From CAYRIY01 sp964424335 (lineage in GTDB: Bacteria; Bacillota; Limnochordia; DTU080; RSA5): a DNA stretch of 64,000 nucleotides. Positions 43,619 through 53,340 of the stretch are shown piece by piece. The first letter of the stretch is position 1; every line of letters starts with the position of its first letter. The stretch spans positions 1 through 64,000 of the forward strand of contig CAYRIY010000001.1 of the NCBI GenBank assembly GCA_964424335.1, in the 5' to 3' direction. The notes beneath the pieces are model-generated. The model was not told the DNA's origin and did no database searches. It saw only the letters and a list, made by a program, of their open reading frames with translations. A program made the position numbers and the translations under genes.

Positions 43619-44686
43619 CTAGCCGGCCTGGACGAGCTTGGGCGCCCTTTCACGCAAAAGATCCCTCACGAATACGGGGCGCTTTTCTCTCGCGGACTGA
43701 TCGGCCGCGAGGGTCGTCGCGAGTGTATACACGCCACTTTCGTAGTCGGATTTGATGTGAGACGGGTCTTTATCTTTCACCGCTTGGACAAACGCCCGGT
43801 CTTCGGTCAGCATCGGATTTTCTTCCGAAGGGAGTTCTTCGGTTCCTTCGCTCGTGATGATCTGGATCGGGCCGCCGAGCGTGAAGGAGACCGTGACACC
43901 GTCCGCAATCACGTGAACGCCGCGCGTTTGCACGGGCGCGCCGTGTTTTGATATGAAGTTGTTCGAAAACGTGCCCACGGCGCCGTTCTCAAAGCGAAGC
44001 GCCATACAGTTGACGTCGAAGATGTCGTACTCGGGATTGTCTTTGTTGTTGATCAGCGTGTCGGCTTCCGCGTACACGCTTGCAACATCGCCTGCAAGAA
44101 AGCGAGTGAGGTCCATCTCGTGCGTTGCCATCTCAATCAACTGACCGCCCGACTTGGACTGGATGTGGTACCACGGTGTGCCCGGCGTGGAGCCATAACG
44201 CATCACCGTCACCATGCCGATCGTCTTGCCGCTCAGTCGCTCCTTGGCGGTCTGTAGCTCCTTGATGTATCGGAGCTGGTACCCCGATGCCGCGATGAGG
44301 CCGCGCTCTTGGATGCGCCCCAGTAGGTCTGCGGCAAGCGCAAGGTCGAGCGCAAGCGGCTTTTCGACCAACATGGAAACATTGGCGTCGATTGCAGCCG
44401 ATTCGGGCTCGCCGTGCGCGAACGGCGGAAGACAGATGTACACTCCGTCGAGCCGCTCGTTCCTAAGCATGGTGCGGTAGTCGTCGTAAGTCGCGGCTTG
44501 GATGGGCGCCCAATCTTTGACGCCCCGCTCCTGAAGTCGCTTGTTCACTGTGTCCTGGGCGGTTTGAGCGCGCTCTTTCGTCAGATCCGCAAGCGCCACG
44601 ACTTCCGCGTCGGGCAATTGTGCTAGGTTTTGCAAGTGTGAAACCGAAATGCCACCGGTACCGATGAATCCAATTCGAACGCCCAT
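43619..44686 (-). CDS. Gfo/Idh/MocA family oxidoreductase
   Basis: 355 residues from ATG 44686. N-terminal Rossmann fold (IGFIGTGGISVSHLQNL), the EKPLALDL catalytic-lysine motif and the DLTRFLAGDV block are typical. Family members oxidise or reduce sugars and inositols with NAD(P). It lies 47 nt after the ROK gene, with the epimerase following. Substrate not determinable. Confidence 0.93.
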   Translation of the reverse strand: MGVRIGFIGTGGISVSHLQNLAQLPDAEVVALADLTKERAQTAQDTVNKRLQERGVKDWAPIQAATYDDYRTMLRNERLDGVYICLPPFAHGEPESAAIDANVSMLVEKPLALDLALAADLLGRIQERGLIAASGYQLRYIKELQTAKERLSGKTIGMVTVMRYGSTPGTPWYHIQSKSGGQLIEMATHEMDLTRFLAGDVASVYAEADTLINNKDNPEYDIFDVNCMALRFENGAVGTFSNNFISKHGAPVQTRGVHVIADGVTVSFTLGGPIQIITSEGTEELPSEENPMLTEDRAFVQAVKDKDPSHIKSDYESGVYTLATTLAADQSAREKRPVFVRDLLRERAPKLVQAG

Positions 44687-44732
44687 CAATCACACCTCAC
44701 AAACTACTTGGAAGTTATTGCTCGAGTCGATC

Positions 44733-45956
44733 CTAATGCTTGGCCACATAGCCATGGTCGCGAAATCTCCCGAGCGCGAGCGGGGTGGAAGAGGGGTGGA
44801 GCGCCTCGTGCAGCACGAGTGCGCAAGCGCCGTAGACGCCTGCCTGATGTTCGAGCGGTGTGCTTCGTACACTCACGAGCCCCTCGTATTCGCCGATGAT
44901 ATGGCGGAGGAACGAGCTGCGAATCGAGTCCAAAAAGGTCTTGTGTCCACAAATCATTCCACCGCCGAGAACGATTTGGTTCACACCCAGCGTATTGACT
45001 AAGTTAGCCAGCGCAAGTCCGAGAACCTCCGATGCCTTCGAAAGAATTTCGCGGGCGGTTTCGTCCCCGGAGTCGGCGAGACGGAAAACGTCTTCGGCTG
45101 TGATCGTCGTTTCGTCGTCCTTGCGCGACTCGGCGTAGGCGCGCGCCACCGCCCAACCGCCGGCGTAGGCCTCGAGGCAACCGTGCCTGCCGCACGAGCA
45201 GGAGGGGCCGGCGAGGTCGATGACGACATGACCGAGCTCGCCGGCTTGTCCCAACGGTCCTCGGTAGACCTCGCCATTGAGCAGCAGCCCTGCGCCGATG
45301 CCGGTGCCGACGCTGACAAAGACTAAATCGCCATCATGCTCCGCCGCACCGAAAAAGTGCTCCCCGAGCGCTGCGGCGTTTGCGTCGTTTTCCGCAACCA
45401 CCGGAAGATCGATGCAAGACGCGAGGTCGTGCTCGATATCCCAGTCGGCGATGTGAAGGTTGGTCGCATCGATGAGCACGCGGGTGCGGGGGTCAATCGT
45501 TCCCGGAACCCCAAGCCCGACGCCTAGGACGCGATCCCGGGTCACGCCGGTCGACTCGAGCAGGCGATCGAGCAATGCGACCATGGATGAGATGAGCCCC
45601 TCTCGGGAGTGGGCGCCCGTCGGCACCGAGACCTCGGCCTTGTGCGCCCCCGACAGATCGACCAAGGCGCCGGCGATTTTTGACCCACCCAGGTCGATCC
45701 CGGCGGCGTACACTTGATTGGGTGCGATCGTTACGAGTCCGGCGGGGCGTCCCGACTTGGATTCGGTCTCTCGGTCTTCCTTGAGCAGGCCTGCGGAGAT
45801 CAATTCCCCGACGATGCGAGAAACGGTCGGTATGGCAAGGCCCGTCGCATCTGATATCTGATTGCGCGTCAGGGTCCGGCGACGCCAAAGCGCGGCCAAG
45901 ACCGAAGCGTAGTTGGGGTTTTGAACGCGTTGAAGTAGGTCATGTCGTGTTGCCAT
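44733..45956 (-). CDS. ROK family transcriptional regulator
   Basis: 407 residues. A winged helix at the N-terminus (LTRNQISDATGLAIPTVSRI) is followed by an intact ROK sugar-kinase-like domain: the GIDLGGSKIAGALVD ATP/sugar loop, GTGIGAGLLLNGEV, and the zinc site CSCGRHGCLEAYAGG. It contrasts with the degenerate ROK at 36903. It probably represses the esterase-SBP-oxidoreductase-epimerase operon in which it is embedded, sensing the imported sugar. Confidence 0.93.
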   Translation of the reverse strand: MATRHDLLQRVQNPNYASVLAALWRRRTLTRNQISDATGLAIPTVSRIVGELISAGLLKEDRETESKSGRPAGLVTIAPNQVYAAGIDLGGSKIAGALVDLSGAHKAEVSVPTGAHSREGLISSMVALLDRLLESTGVTRDRVLGVGLGVPGTIDPRTRVLIDATNLHIADWDIEHDLASCIDLPVVAENDANAAALGEHFFGAAEHDGDLVFVSVGTGIGAGLLLNGEVYRGPLGQAGELGHVVIDLAGPSCSCGRHGCLEAYAGGWAVARAYAESRKDDETTITAEDVFRLADSGDETAREILSKASEVLGLALANLVNTLGVNQIVLGGGMICGHKTFLDSIRSSFLRHIIGEYEGLVSVRSTPLEHQAGVYGACALVLHEALHPSSTPLALGRFRDHGYVAKH

Positions 45957-46094
45957 CGTTATTGGATACGCCCCTTGGCTTCAGATCACGGCCGATGGGT
46001 TCCGTGGCGCCTTGAGGCCAGATCCCATTCGGCAACCGGTGAGCGAGGGCGCCGATGTACGGCCCCCCGCTCACATCCATCAGTGCAAGCGATG

Positions 46095-47348
46095 CTACCG
46101 ATTGCGCGCGTTCCATTCCGCAAGCGCACGGTTGACTGCCTCGATCAGTTGCTCGTGATAGCGCTCGATCGGAAGCTCCCCGGAGTTGGAGGCGGAAAGG
46201 ATCGGGTTTGCGGCCGCCCAGACTTCCGGGTGCGCCATGTGCCCTTGGAACGGTCCTTTCCCGAAGGCGAGGGAGTCGACGAACGCTTTCATGTTTGCCG
46301 GGGTCTTGTCGGGCTGCAAGAACAGGTCCGACGACTGCAGCGTGCGCGACGCCGGAACGATGCCGATGCCTTGGACGCCCGCGACGATCTGTTCAGGTGA
46401 CAGCATGAACCGAAGGAAGTCGAGCGCCTGCTCCTTCACGGGCGAGTCTTTGTGCACCATGAAGGCCTCACCGGTCGCCCAGGTCGCCCGGTGCCGTTCG
46501 CCGCCCACTTCAAGCCATGGGTAGGTCTGAACGTTCCACGATGCGGTCATGTTGTCTCTCAAGTAAGGGACGTCGAAGATGCCGATATTGTAGAATACGA
46601 GATTGCCTGATGCAAACTCATCGCGGTGTACGATCCCATCCCACTGGGGCTGGAGGCCATTCCTTCCGGACCAGGTCTCGTAGTGGATCCTCCACGCCTC
46701 GAGGGCAACTTCGTTGTTGAGGTCCGTTGCCGTTCCATCGTCGTTGTAACCGTCGCCCCCGTACGCGAGGAGGTTCCACGGCCACCAGTAGAGCGCGAGG
46801 CCCCAAACGTCGTTGACGCCGTCGCCGTTCGTGTCGCGCGTCAGCCGCCGGGCGGTCGCCAAGAGTTCATCCCACGTCCAATCGGGTTCGGGTGGAGCGA
46901 CGCCGCCTTGGGCCAAGAGGTCTTCGTTGTAGCCCATCACGTTGGTTGCGGCTCCGAGTGGGAGCCCCCACGTCGATCCGTCGGCCTGAACCTCCCGGAG
47001 CATATTGGGATCGAGGTCTTCCCTAAACCCGGGCTCTCGGTCAAGGTACCAATCGACCGGCTCGTAGAGGCCGACGAGTGCGGTCCAGCCGAAACCTTGC
47101 CACATGATGTCGGGCGTTTGCCCGCCGGCAATGAGCGTCCTGAGCGTTTCGCCGCTCGCATTGAGCGCGACGACTTTAACGCCCGGATTAAGCGCCTCGT
47201 ATTGAGCGGCGACGCTCTCGAAGTAGGCCAGGCGATCAGGTTGTCCGCAGCACCAGGTGAAGGTGATCTCTGCAGCAATTGACGGCAAGGCGAAGATCAT
47301 GAGCATCCCAAGCACGAGGCTCAACAACACGACATGCCTTTTTGTCAA
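46095..47348 (-). CDS. Sugar ABC transporter substrate-binding protein (type 1)
   Basis: 417 residues, TTG start with AAAGGAGG. A signal peptide (VVLLSLVLGMLMIFALPSIAA) is followed by a typical extracellular sugar-binding fold: FTWCCGQPDRLAYFESVAAQY, GGQTPDIMWQGFG, YNEDLLAQGGVAPPEPDWTWDELLATARRLT and a DTNGDGVNDVWGL loop resembling a calcium site. No permease or ATPase genes lie in the window, so it must share transport components. No lipobox cysteine is visible at the cleavage site. Confidence 0.92.
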   Translation of the reverse strand: MTKRHVVLLSLVLGMLMIFALPSIAAEITFTWCCGQPDRLAYFESVAAQYEALNPGVKVVALNASGETLRTLIAGGQTPDIMWQGFGWTALVGLYEPVDWYLDREPGFREDLDPNMLREVQADGSTWGLPLGAATNVMGYNEDLLAQGGVAPPEPDWTWDELLATARRLTRDTNGDGVNDVWGLALYWWPWNLLAYGGDGYNDDGTATDLNNEVALEAWRIHYETWSGRNGLQPQWDGIVHRDEFASGNLVFYNIGIFDVPYLRDNMTASWNVQTYPWLEVGGERHRATWATGEAFMVHKDSPVKEQALDFLRFMLSPEQIVAGVQGIGIVPASRTLQSSDLFLQPDKTPANMKAFVDSLAFGKGPFQGHMAHPEVWAAANPILSASNSGELPIERYHEQLIEAVNRALAEWNARNR

Positions 47349-47509
47349 CGTTAGCTCCTCCTTTAAGCAAATCCGTTTGGAATGCGTGCCGACTTTTGAC
47401 CAATCGAACTTGTCTGACTTGCCTTGTCCTACGCGCTCGCAGTAAGCAACATCCGACGCGCATCAGCCCTCCTTTCACACAATTTCGGCGAGTGGGGTCC
47501 TCCGTTTGA

Positions 47510-49486
47510 TCACGGTCGCCATTCGCCAAGATCCGAAATGCAGATCAGCTCTCCAGGTGCGCCGAGTCGACGGAATGCGTCGTGCGCCGGTGTGTAACTT
47601 TCTGGAGGGCTCCCAACGTATGCGATGTGCATCGGCCAAAGGTAGAGCGGGATGTGCGACACGTCGCAATATCGAAGCGCATGTAAGAGCTCGATGGAGG
47701 GCGACGTGCCGTCCGGGGCGCCCTTGCAAAGGAGCGAATCGGGCGGGTCGTGAAGAACCAAGCGCTTTACGCCGCCGTCCAGCAGCGCGGCAAACATTGC
47801 CGGCACTGCCATCTCTCCGCAACCCACGAGCGTGATCTCGCTTGGCTCGACGAGCGGGTGCTCGCGGAATAGTTGTAGCGCCCGCAGCGTGTCGTAGGTT
47901 CGAAGCGACGCCACGGTCCTGCCGACGAGCGGGAGGGACCTGCGTGCGTGCCACTGGATATCCGGTCCCCAGGCAGTTTCGCCGACCCCGCGCGTCTGAA
48001 GGAATGCGCGGTTCCACGAAGCTCCCTTTCCCCTTAAAAATCCGCTTATGAATCTTTCCGAGGACCACCGGGCTTCATCGGGCGTGCGCAGCACGACGAT
48101 GAGGGGCCGCCTTGCTCGATCGTCCGGGTGTGCAGGGGTGTGGAGCTCGGTCAGGAGTCGCCACCCGGGTTCCGATTGAAAACTGATGTGCCGCACGGAG
48201 CGGGACGGAGCCTCCTTGCCAAACGCCCAAATCATCTCTTCGCGGGCCTCGAGAGGAGGGGGGACGTCCGGAAAGTGGCGAAACGTGCGCTCCTTCAATC
48301 GGTCGAGCAACAATTTTCTTTCCCGTTCGAGTTGGTTGCTGTCCGAGATCATCGGCAATTTTGCCGTGGGCACGATCGTGTCGTGCAGCTCATAGATGCG
48401 ATTTTCTCTCGGCGACCGGTCGTCAAACACGGTGAACGCGTCCTGCGGGATGATCTCCTCGCTCGGCCCAAGTTCTTTGACCCGCTGCATCGCTTCGTCG
48501 GCGGGCGTCCCGCACAAATTCTGGAGTAGGAAGGCGCCGATCTCGCTGCGTGAAGTCTCATCGTAGGCGTGCGCGCTTTGGGTCAGGAGTAGCCTGATTC
48601 GGTCTTCGGCGCCAAGGGCGCGGTAGACGTCGACGACCTTTTCGTAAGCTCGACGGGATCCTTGAGGGGAGTAGACGTCGTCGTACTGCGTCGCGCAAAT
48701 GAGCGCCGGACGAGGAGCGGCAAGGGCGTAAACATCGGGGAAGTCCCAGCCAAGCGGGTTGGGAAACAGCAAACAGTCGCACTGTCCGTCAATCGTGCGA
48801 TCGATGATTTGTCGGCCGTTCGTCCCCGTTCCGCAGACGGGAGCGAGCGCCCGAACGCGCTCGTCCGCGGCCGTGAGCCACCAGCTCATGCCGCCTCCGC
48901 CCGATATTCCCGTCACACCAATGCGCGCCGGGTCGACCTGTGGGTGGGCGGCGAGCACGTCGAGCGCCCGAATGCCGTTTGCAATCTCGCCTGCGGCCGG
49001 GTTATACCCCAAGCTCGTCCAATGCCACCACCCGCGGTTGTACAGGCCGTGATGGACTCCGGTCGCCTCGCCAAACATCACCGTATCGGTGATCAGGACG
49101 ATAAAGCCGAGCCGAGCCAATTGGTCGGGGTGCTCTTGATAGTAAAATCGGGGCGTGGGGGCATGTCCACACAAGTACAAAACGGCAGCGGAGCGTCGAT
49201 CCGAGGGTGCGCTGCGTGGGACGTAAAGGCTCGCGGCCACATACACGCTGGGCAGCGTTTCGAAATACAAGTTCTCGATTGTGTACTCGGGGCGCTCGAT
49301 GACGCCCGTCGCCGTAACGGACGGCTTTGCACGTTTTCCTTTTGCAAACTCGGAAAGGCCAAGGATATCGAGGTATTCCTCAGTGCGCCGCTCGCGCGCC
49401 GCCGCCCAACGACCGGCGTCCGCTATGGGTCTTGAGTCGAGCTCCGATGCGAGCGAGCACAAGTAGTCGCGCATCGTCTGATTCAT
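47510..49486 (-). CDS. Tandem alpha/beta-hydrolase (acetyl xylan esterase-like)
   Basis: 658 residues from ATG 49486, with GGGAGGCG upstream (an extended frame to 49726 is open but lacks a ribosome site). The first half has the nucleophile elbow GVTGISGGGGMSWW and PRPALICATQYDDVYSP with a plausible acid, as in acetyl xylan esterase/dienelactone hydrolase-like enzymes. The second half repeats the fold, but the elbow is LVGCGEMAVPAM, cysteine in place of serine. No signal peptide is seen, so it is cytoplasmic and probably removes acyl groups from an imported sugar. It starts the minus-strand operon. Confidence 0.8.
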   Translation of the reverse strand: MNQTMRDYLCSLASELDSRPIADAGRWAAARERRTEEYLDILGLSEFAKGKRAKPSVTATGVIERPEYTIENLYFETLPSVYVAASLYVPRSAPSDRRSAAVLYLCGHAPTPRFYYQEHPDQLARLGFIVLITDTVMFGEATGVHHGLYNRGWWHWTSLGYNPAAGEIANGIRALDVLAAHPQVDPARIGVTGISGGGGMSWWLTAADERVRALAPVCGTGTNGRQIIDRTIDGQCDCLLFPNPLGWDFPDVYALAAPRPALICATQYDDVYSPQGSRRAYEKVVDVYRALGAEDRIRLLLTQSAHAYDETSRSEIGAFLLQNLCGTPADEAMQRVKELGPSEEIIPQDAFTVFDDRSPRENRIYELHDTIVPTAKLPMISDSNQLERERKLLLDRLKERTFRHFPDVPPPLEAREEMIWAFGKEAPSRSVRHISFQSEPGWRLLTELHTPAHPDDRARRPLIVVLRTPDEARWSSERFISGFLRGKGASWNRAFLQTRGVGETAWGPDIQWHARRSLPLVGRTVASLRTYDTLRALQLFREHPLVEPSEITLVGCGEMAVPAMFAALLDGGVKRLVLHDPPDSLLCKGAPDGTSPSIELLHALRYCDVSHIPLYLWPMHIAYVGSPPESYTPAHDAFRRLGAPGELICISDLGEWRP

Positions 49487-49745
49487 ATAGACGCCTCCCA
49501 GCGGGACCAACTTGCTGACCTGGGTTTCTCTCGGAGTGAAAATTAGTACGGGGAGTTTTCTTGACACAATATACATTTCCTTCTTTTGATTTAAGACAAA
49601 ATAGAGGAAATCGCGAAGCGAAAAGTTGTATCTTTCGTGAACAGGCTTGATTCGCGTCGAACGTTCATAATTTTGATTCTGATTAGAGGAATGGCTTGAA
49701 ACGTTACGGAAGGGTAGAAATACCAATCAAAATAGGGGGTATTTC
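49487..49745. promoter_or_regulatory. AT-rich divergent promoter region
   Basis: The 259 nt between the divergent esterase and aapJ genes are markedly AT-rich compared with the coding DNA. TTGACA occurs at 49561-49566 without a good -10 at standard spacing. The ribosome site AGGGGG of aapJ is at its right end. Promoters for both directions are presumably here. Confidence 0.5.
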
Positions 49746-50753
49746 ATGTACTTGTGCAAACGGGCGCTTGGCATCGCACTGATCTTGGTGATGTTGTTCA
49801 CTGCTGCGACCGGCGCCGCCACGCTGGACAATGTGAAGCAACGGGGACGCCTCGTCTGCGGCGTGAACAATGCACTCCCAGGATTTGGATTCATTGATGC
49901 AAACGGAAACTGGAGCGGATTTGACGTCGATTACTGCCGCGCGATTGCCGCCGCGGTATTAGGGGACGCCAACGCCGTCGAATTTGTGCCGCTTTCGGCC
50001 AATCAGCGGCAACCTGCGATCCAGACGGGCGAGGTCGACGTACTCATTCGCAACACGACCTGGACGCTTACCCGAGATACGGAATGGACCGCGGACTACG
50101 CCGCGACCACGTTCTACGACGGACAGGGATTCATGGTTCGCAGCGACCTCGGAGTGACGACGCTCGAGGATCTTGCCGGCGCGAGTATTTGCGTTACAAA
50201 GGGAACGACGACGGAGCTCAACCTCGCAGACGCGATGCGCGCTCGCAACATTCCCTTTACTCCCGTCGTCTTTGAAGAAGTCGACACGATTTACAACAGC
50301 TACGAACAAGGTCGTTGCGACGCTGTGACGAGCGACAAATCGCAACTTGCAAGCAGGCGTGCGATTTTCGCCAATCCCGATGACCACGTAATTCTCGAGG
50401 TCACGATCTCAAAGGAGCCGCTCGGCCCGATGACGCGTCACGGCGACAACGAGTGGAACGACATTGTCAATTGGGTCGTGCAAGTGACCTTCTTTGGTGA
50501 GGAGCACGGAATTACGAGTGCTAACGTCGACTCATTCGAGAGCGACAATCCAGAGATCCAACGCTTCTTAGGAAAGACCGGCGGCCTTGGTGAGAAGCTC
50601 GGTTTGACAAACGACTTCGCCGTTCGTGTGATTCGTGCCGTGGGACACTACGGTGAGATTTACGAACGCAACCTCGCTCCACTTCAAATCCCGAGAGGCT
50701 TGAACCGGCCGTACACCGAAGGCGGTCTACTTTTCGCCTATCCCTTCAACTGA
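49746..50753 (+). CDS. aapJ: General L-amino acid ABC transporter, substrate-binding protein
   Basis: 335 residues. Signal peptide (RALGIALILVMLFTAATGAA), then the AapJ/BztA pattern: LDNVKQRGRLVCGVNNALPGF, GFDVDYCRAIAAAVLGD, ANQRQPAIQTGEVDVL and the characteristic NRPYTEGGLLFAYPFN end. This family binds a wide range of L-amino acids. It is the first gene of a complete aapJQMP set and directly divergent from the esterase operon. Confidence 0.93.
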   Translation: MYLCKRALGIALILVMLFTAATGAATLDNVKQRGRLVCGVNNALPGFGFIDANGNWSGFDVDYCRAIAAAVLGDANAVEFVPLSANQRQPAIQTGEVDVLIRNTTWTLTRDTEWTADYAATTFYDGQGFMVRSDLGVTTLEDLAGASICVTKGTTTELNLADAMRARNIPFTPVVFEEVDTIYNSYEQGRCDAVTSDKSQLASRRAIFANPDDHVILEVTISKEPLGPMTRHGDNEWNDIVNWVVQVTFFGEEHGITSANVDSFESDNPEIQRFLGKTGGLGEKLGLTNDFAVRVIRAVGHYGEIYERNLAPLQIPRGLNRPYTEGGLLFAYPFN

Positions 50754-50875
50754 TCGGGTCTCATGAGCGGCAGATAATCGACGAACTGCATCCGCATCCG
50801 TGAATGTTCATGGCCGCACGGGCTGTGCTCGTGCGGTCTGACGTTCAAATTCTAGAAACAACAGTTGGTGATTGT

Positions 50876-52069
50876 ATGCCCATGCATCCCTCTTTAGGCC
50901 CGTCAAGATCGCAAAGGTTTCGGCGCGCTGCTCGGATTTGGAAAAATGAACGCACGGCCGGCTGGCTCTTCCAGTGCATATTTCTGGGGGCGGCGATCTT
51001 CGTCGTCGGGTTTTTCATCTCCAACATGTTGAGAGAGCTCGACGGCCTCGGACTTGGAATTCGTTTTGGATTTTTGAGGCACGAGGCGGGCTTTGGCATC
51101 TCCGAGGGGATCGCTTACGACCCGAGGGATTCGTACGCACGGGCGCTTTGGGCGGGCGCGGTCAACACGTTGCGCGTCGTTGGAGCGGGCATCGTGTGTG
51201 CAACCTTCATCGGGGTTGTCGTAGGTATTGCGCGGCTCTCCTCCAACTGGCTGGTCCGCAACCTTGCGCTCGCCTACGTCGAGACCTTTAGGAACATTCC
51301 ATTACTCCTTCAATTGTCGTTTTGGTACTCTGCGGTGCTCCTAAAGCTCCCCCCGGTCCGTCAGAGTGTGAGCGTATTCGATGCAGTATTCATCAATCAA
51401 CGAGGCCTGTACCTGCCCCGCTTGGTGCCGCTGGAAGCGTACGCGACATGGCGGATCTTCCTGCTCGTCGGATTGATCGGGGCGGTGGCCGCGTACGTAC
51501 ACGGCCGCATGCTCCTTAGACGTCACGATCGACCGGGGTTTCCGCTTGGCCGCGCGATCCTAGTATTCCTTTTGGTTGCGGCAGTCGGCTGGATCGCGGC
51601 GGGCGGGAGTCCCGTCGCCTGGGAAGCGCCCGAACTTCAGAGGTTCAACTTTTCCGGCGGCATTCAGCTCTCTCCTGAATTTGCAGGATTGTTGCTTGGG
51701 CTGTCGATATACACGGGGGCGTTCATTGCCGAAGTCGTGCGTGGGGGCGTCCAAGCGGTGGACAAGGGGCAGTGGGACGCTGCAGCCGCGCTCGGGCTAT
51801 CGTCATTGCAAGCGATCCGATTGGTGGTTCTCCCTCAGGCTCTGAGAACGATCGTTCCGCCACTCACCAGTCAGTACCTCAATCTTGCCAAAAACTCGAG
51901 TTTGGCCGTGGCGATCGGGTATCCGGAGCTCTTTAACATCGGCACCACGATGATGAATCAAACGGGCCAGACGATTCCCGTCATGATGATCATCATCGGT
52001 AGTTACCTAGCTTTGAGCTTAATTGCCTCGGCATTCATGAATTGGTATAACCGGGTGATCAGATTCTGA
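50876..52069 (+). CDS. aapQ: General L-amino acid ABC transporter permease
   Basis: About 397 residues. Membrane segments include FQCIFLGAAIFVVGFFI, TLRVVGAGIVCATFIGVVVG, FLLVGLIGAVAAYV and GLLLGLSIYTGAFIAEVV. The inner-membrane component loop EVVRGGVQAVDKGQWDAAAALGLSSLQ is typical of His/Glu/Gln permeases, and the long central insert is typical of AapQ. The upstream coding start is not sharp (no strong ribosome site); ATG 50882 is an alternative. Confidence 0.92.
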   Translation: MPMHPSLGPSRSQRFRRAARIWKNERTAGWLFQCIFLGAAIFVVGFFISNMLRELDGLGLGIRFGFLRHEAGFGISEGIAYDPRDSYARALWAGAVNTLRVVGAGIVCATFIGVVVGIARLSSNWLVRNLALAYVETFRNIPLLLQLSFWYSAVLLKLPPVRQSVSVFDAVFINQRGLYLPRLVPLEAYATWRIFLLVGLIGAVAAYVHGRMLLRRHDRPGFPLGRAILVFLLVAAVGWIAAGGSPVAWEAPELQRFNFSGGIQLSPEFAGLLLGLSIYTGAFIAEVVRGGVQAVDKGQWDAAAALGLSSLQAIRLVVLPQALRTIVPPLTSQYLNLAKNSSLAVAIGYPELFNIGTTMMNQTGQTIPVMMIIIGSYLALSLIASAFMNWYNRVIRF

Positions 52070-52097
52070 CCTCGGTTGAATGGAAAGGCGTGAGTAC

Positions 52098-53288
52098 ATG
52101 AGCGGAGCGGTCGAGCAACGTGTGGCAGGTCCACCGCCATCGCACAGCGGGCCGTGGAGGTGGATGAGGGAGAACCTCTTCAACTCATGGTTTAATTCGA
52201 TCCTCACGATGCTTTCGCTGTGGTTTTTGGTCACGGTTGTCATCGGAGCGTCAAGGTGGGCCTTTACCGTCGCCGAGTGGTCTGTCATTCCGGCCAACTT
52301 GACCAACCTGATGGTCGGGACGTATCCTCGCTCGGAGCTGTGGCGCATCTGGTCGATTCTCTACATGTTGAGCGCACTTTCCGGACTTAGCGCCGGGGTA
52401 TGGGGGAAGCGAAGTTTTCGACTCGCGCTCAAGTTAGCCGCGGGAGGAGCGCTCCTAGCCTGTCTGCCGTTTTCCTTAGGCACGCGGGGTCTCATTCTCG
52501 GCAATGTCGCGCTGCTTGTCGGAGGCTTTTTCCTCGGGCGCGGTCGTGCCACGTGGAGCAAGGCCCTGGTGGCGCTATGGCTATTGTCCTTCCCCGCCAC
52601 GCTGCTCGCCCTGTGGGGGACGGGTGGGGATGTACTGCCGCGGGTGGAAACCACCTCCTGGGGCGGGCTCACCCTTACATTGCTCCTTGCAGTCGTCGGC
52701 ATCGTGCTGTCGTTTCCGATTGGAACGCTCCTTGCCCTCGGGCGCCAAAGTTCGTTGCCCGCTGTTTCCGTCGTCTGCGGCGCGCTGATCGAAGTCGTGC
52801 GGGGCATGCCCCTTGTCACGATCTTGTTCATGGCCCACTTGATGGTCCCGATCTTCCTTCCGCAGGTTCGCATCGACAAAGTCGTGCGAGCGATCATCGG
52901 GTTTGTCATCTTTACCTCGGCCTATATGGCGGAAAACATTCGCGGAGGCTTGCAAGGGGTGCCAAAGGGGCAGTACGACGCGGCGAGGGCTCTCGGGTTG
53001 AACGGGGTCCAAACGATGCTCTTGATCATCATGCCTCAGGCGCTGCGCTCGGTGATCCCTTCGATCGTCGGTCAATTCATCAGCCTGCTCAAGGATACGA
53101 GCCTCGTTGCGATCGTCGGCCTACTCGACCTGCTTGGAATCGCAAGGAGCGTCGTCGCCAATCCAGCGTGGCTTGGGTTGCATTCCGAGGTCTTTCTTTT
53201 TTGCGCAGCATTGTACTGGCTTTTCAGCTTCTCGCTCTCGCGAGCAAGCACACGTCTTGAAAGGTCCCTCGGCATCGAGCAGCGGTAA
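52098..53288 (+). CDS. aapM: General L-amino acid ABC transporter permease
   Basis: About 396 residues. The second permease of the set, with ENIRGGLQGVPKGQYDAARALGLNG (EAA loop) and IGQFISLLKDTSLVAIVGLLDL-like end, plus multiple hydrophobic segments and a long insert typical of AapM. ATG 52098 has an AAAGG ribosome site 10 nt upstream; ATG 52080 would add six residues. Confidence 0.92.
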   Translation: MSGAVEQRVAGPPPSHSGPWRWMRENLFNSWFNSILTMLSLWFLVTVVIGASRWAFTVAEWSVIPANLTNLMVGTYPRSELWRIWSILYMLSALSGLSAGVWGKRSFRLALKLAAGGALLACLPFSLGTRGLILGNVALLVGGFFLGRGRATWSKALVALWLLSFPATLLALWGTGGDVLPRVETTSWGGLTLTLLLAVVGIVLSFPIGTLLALGRQSSLPAVSVVCGALIEVVRGMPLVTILFMAHLMVPIFLPQVRIDKVVRAIIGFVIFTSAYMAENIRGGLQGVPKGQYDAARALGLNGVQTMLLIIMPQALRSVIPSIVGQFISLLKDTSLVAIVGLLDLLGIARSVVANPAWLGLHSEVFLFCAALYWLFSFSLSRASTRLERSLGIEQR

Positions 53289-53340
53289 CAGCGGCATGTG
53301 GGAACGGCAGTGAATCGGATGGTCAGAGGAGGAGACGGCC

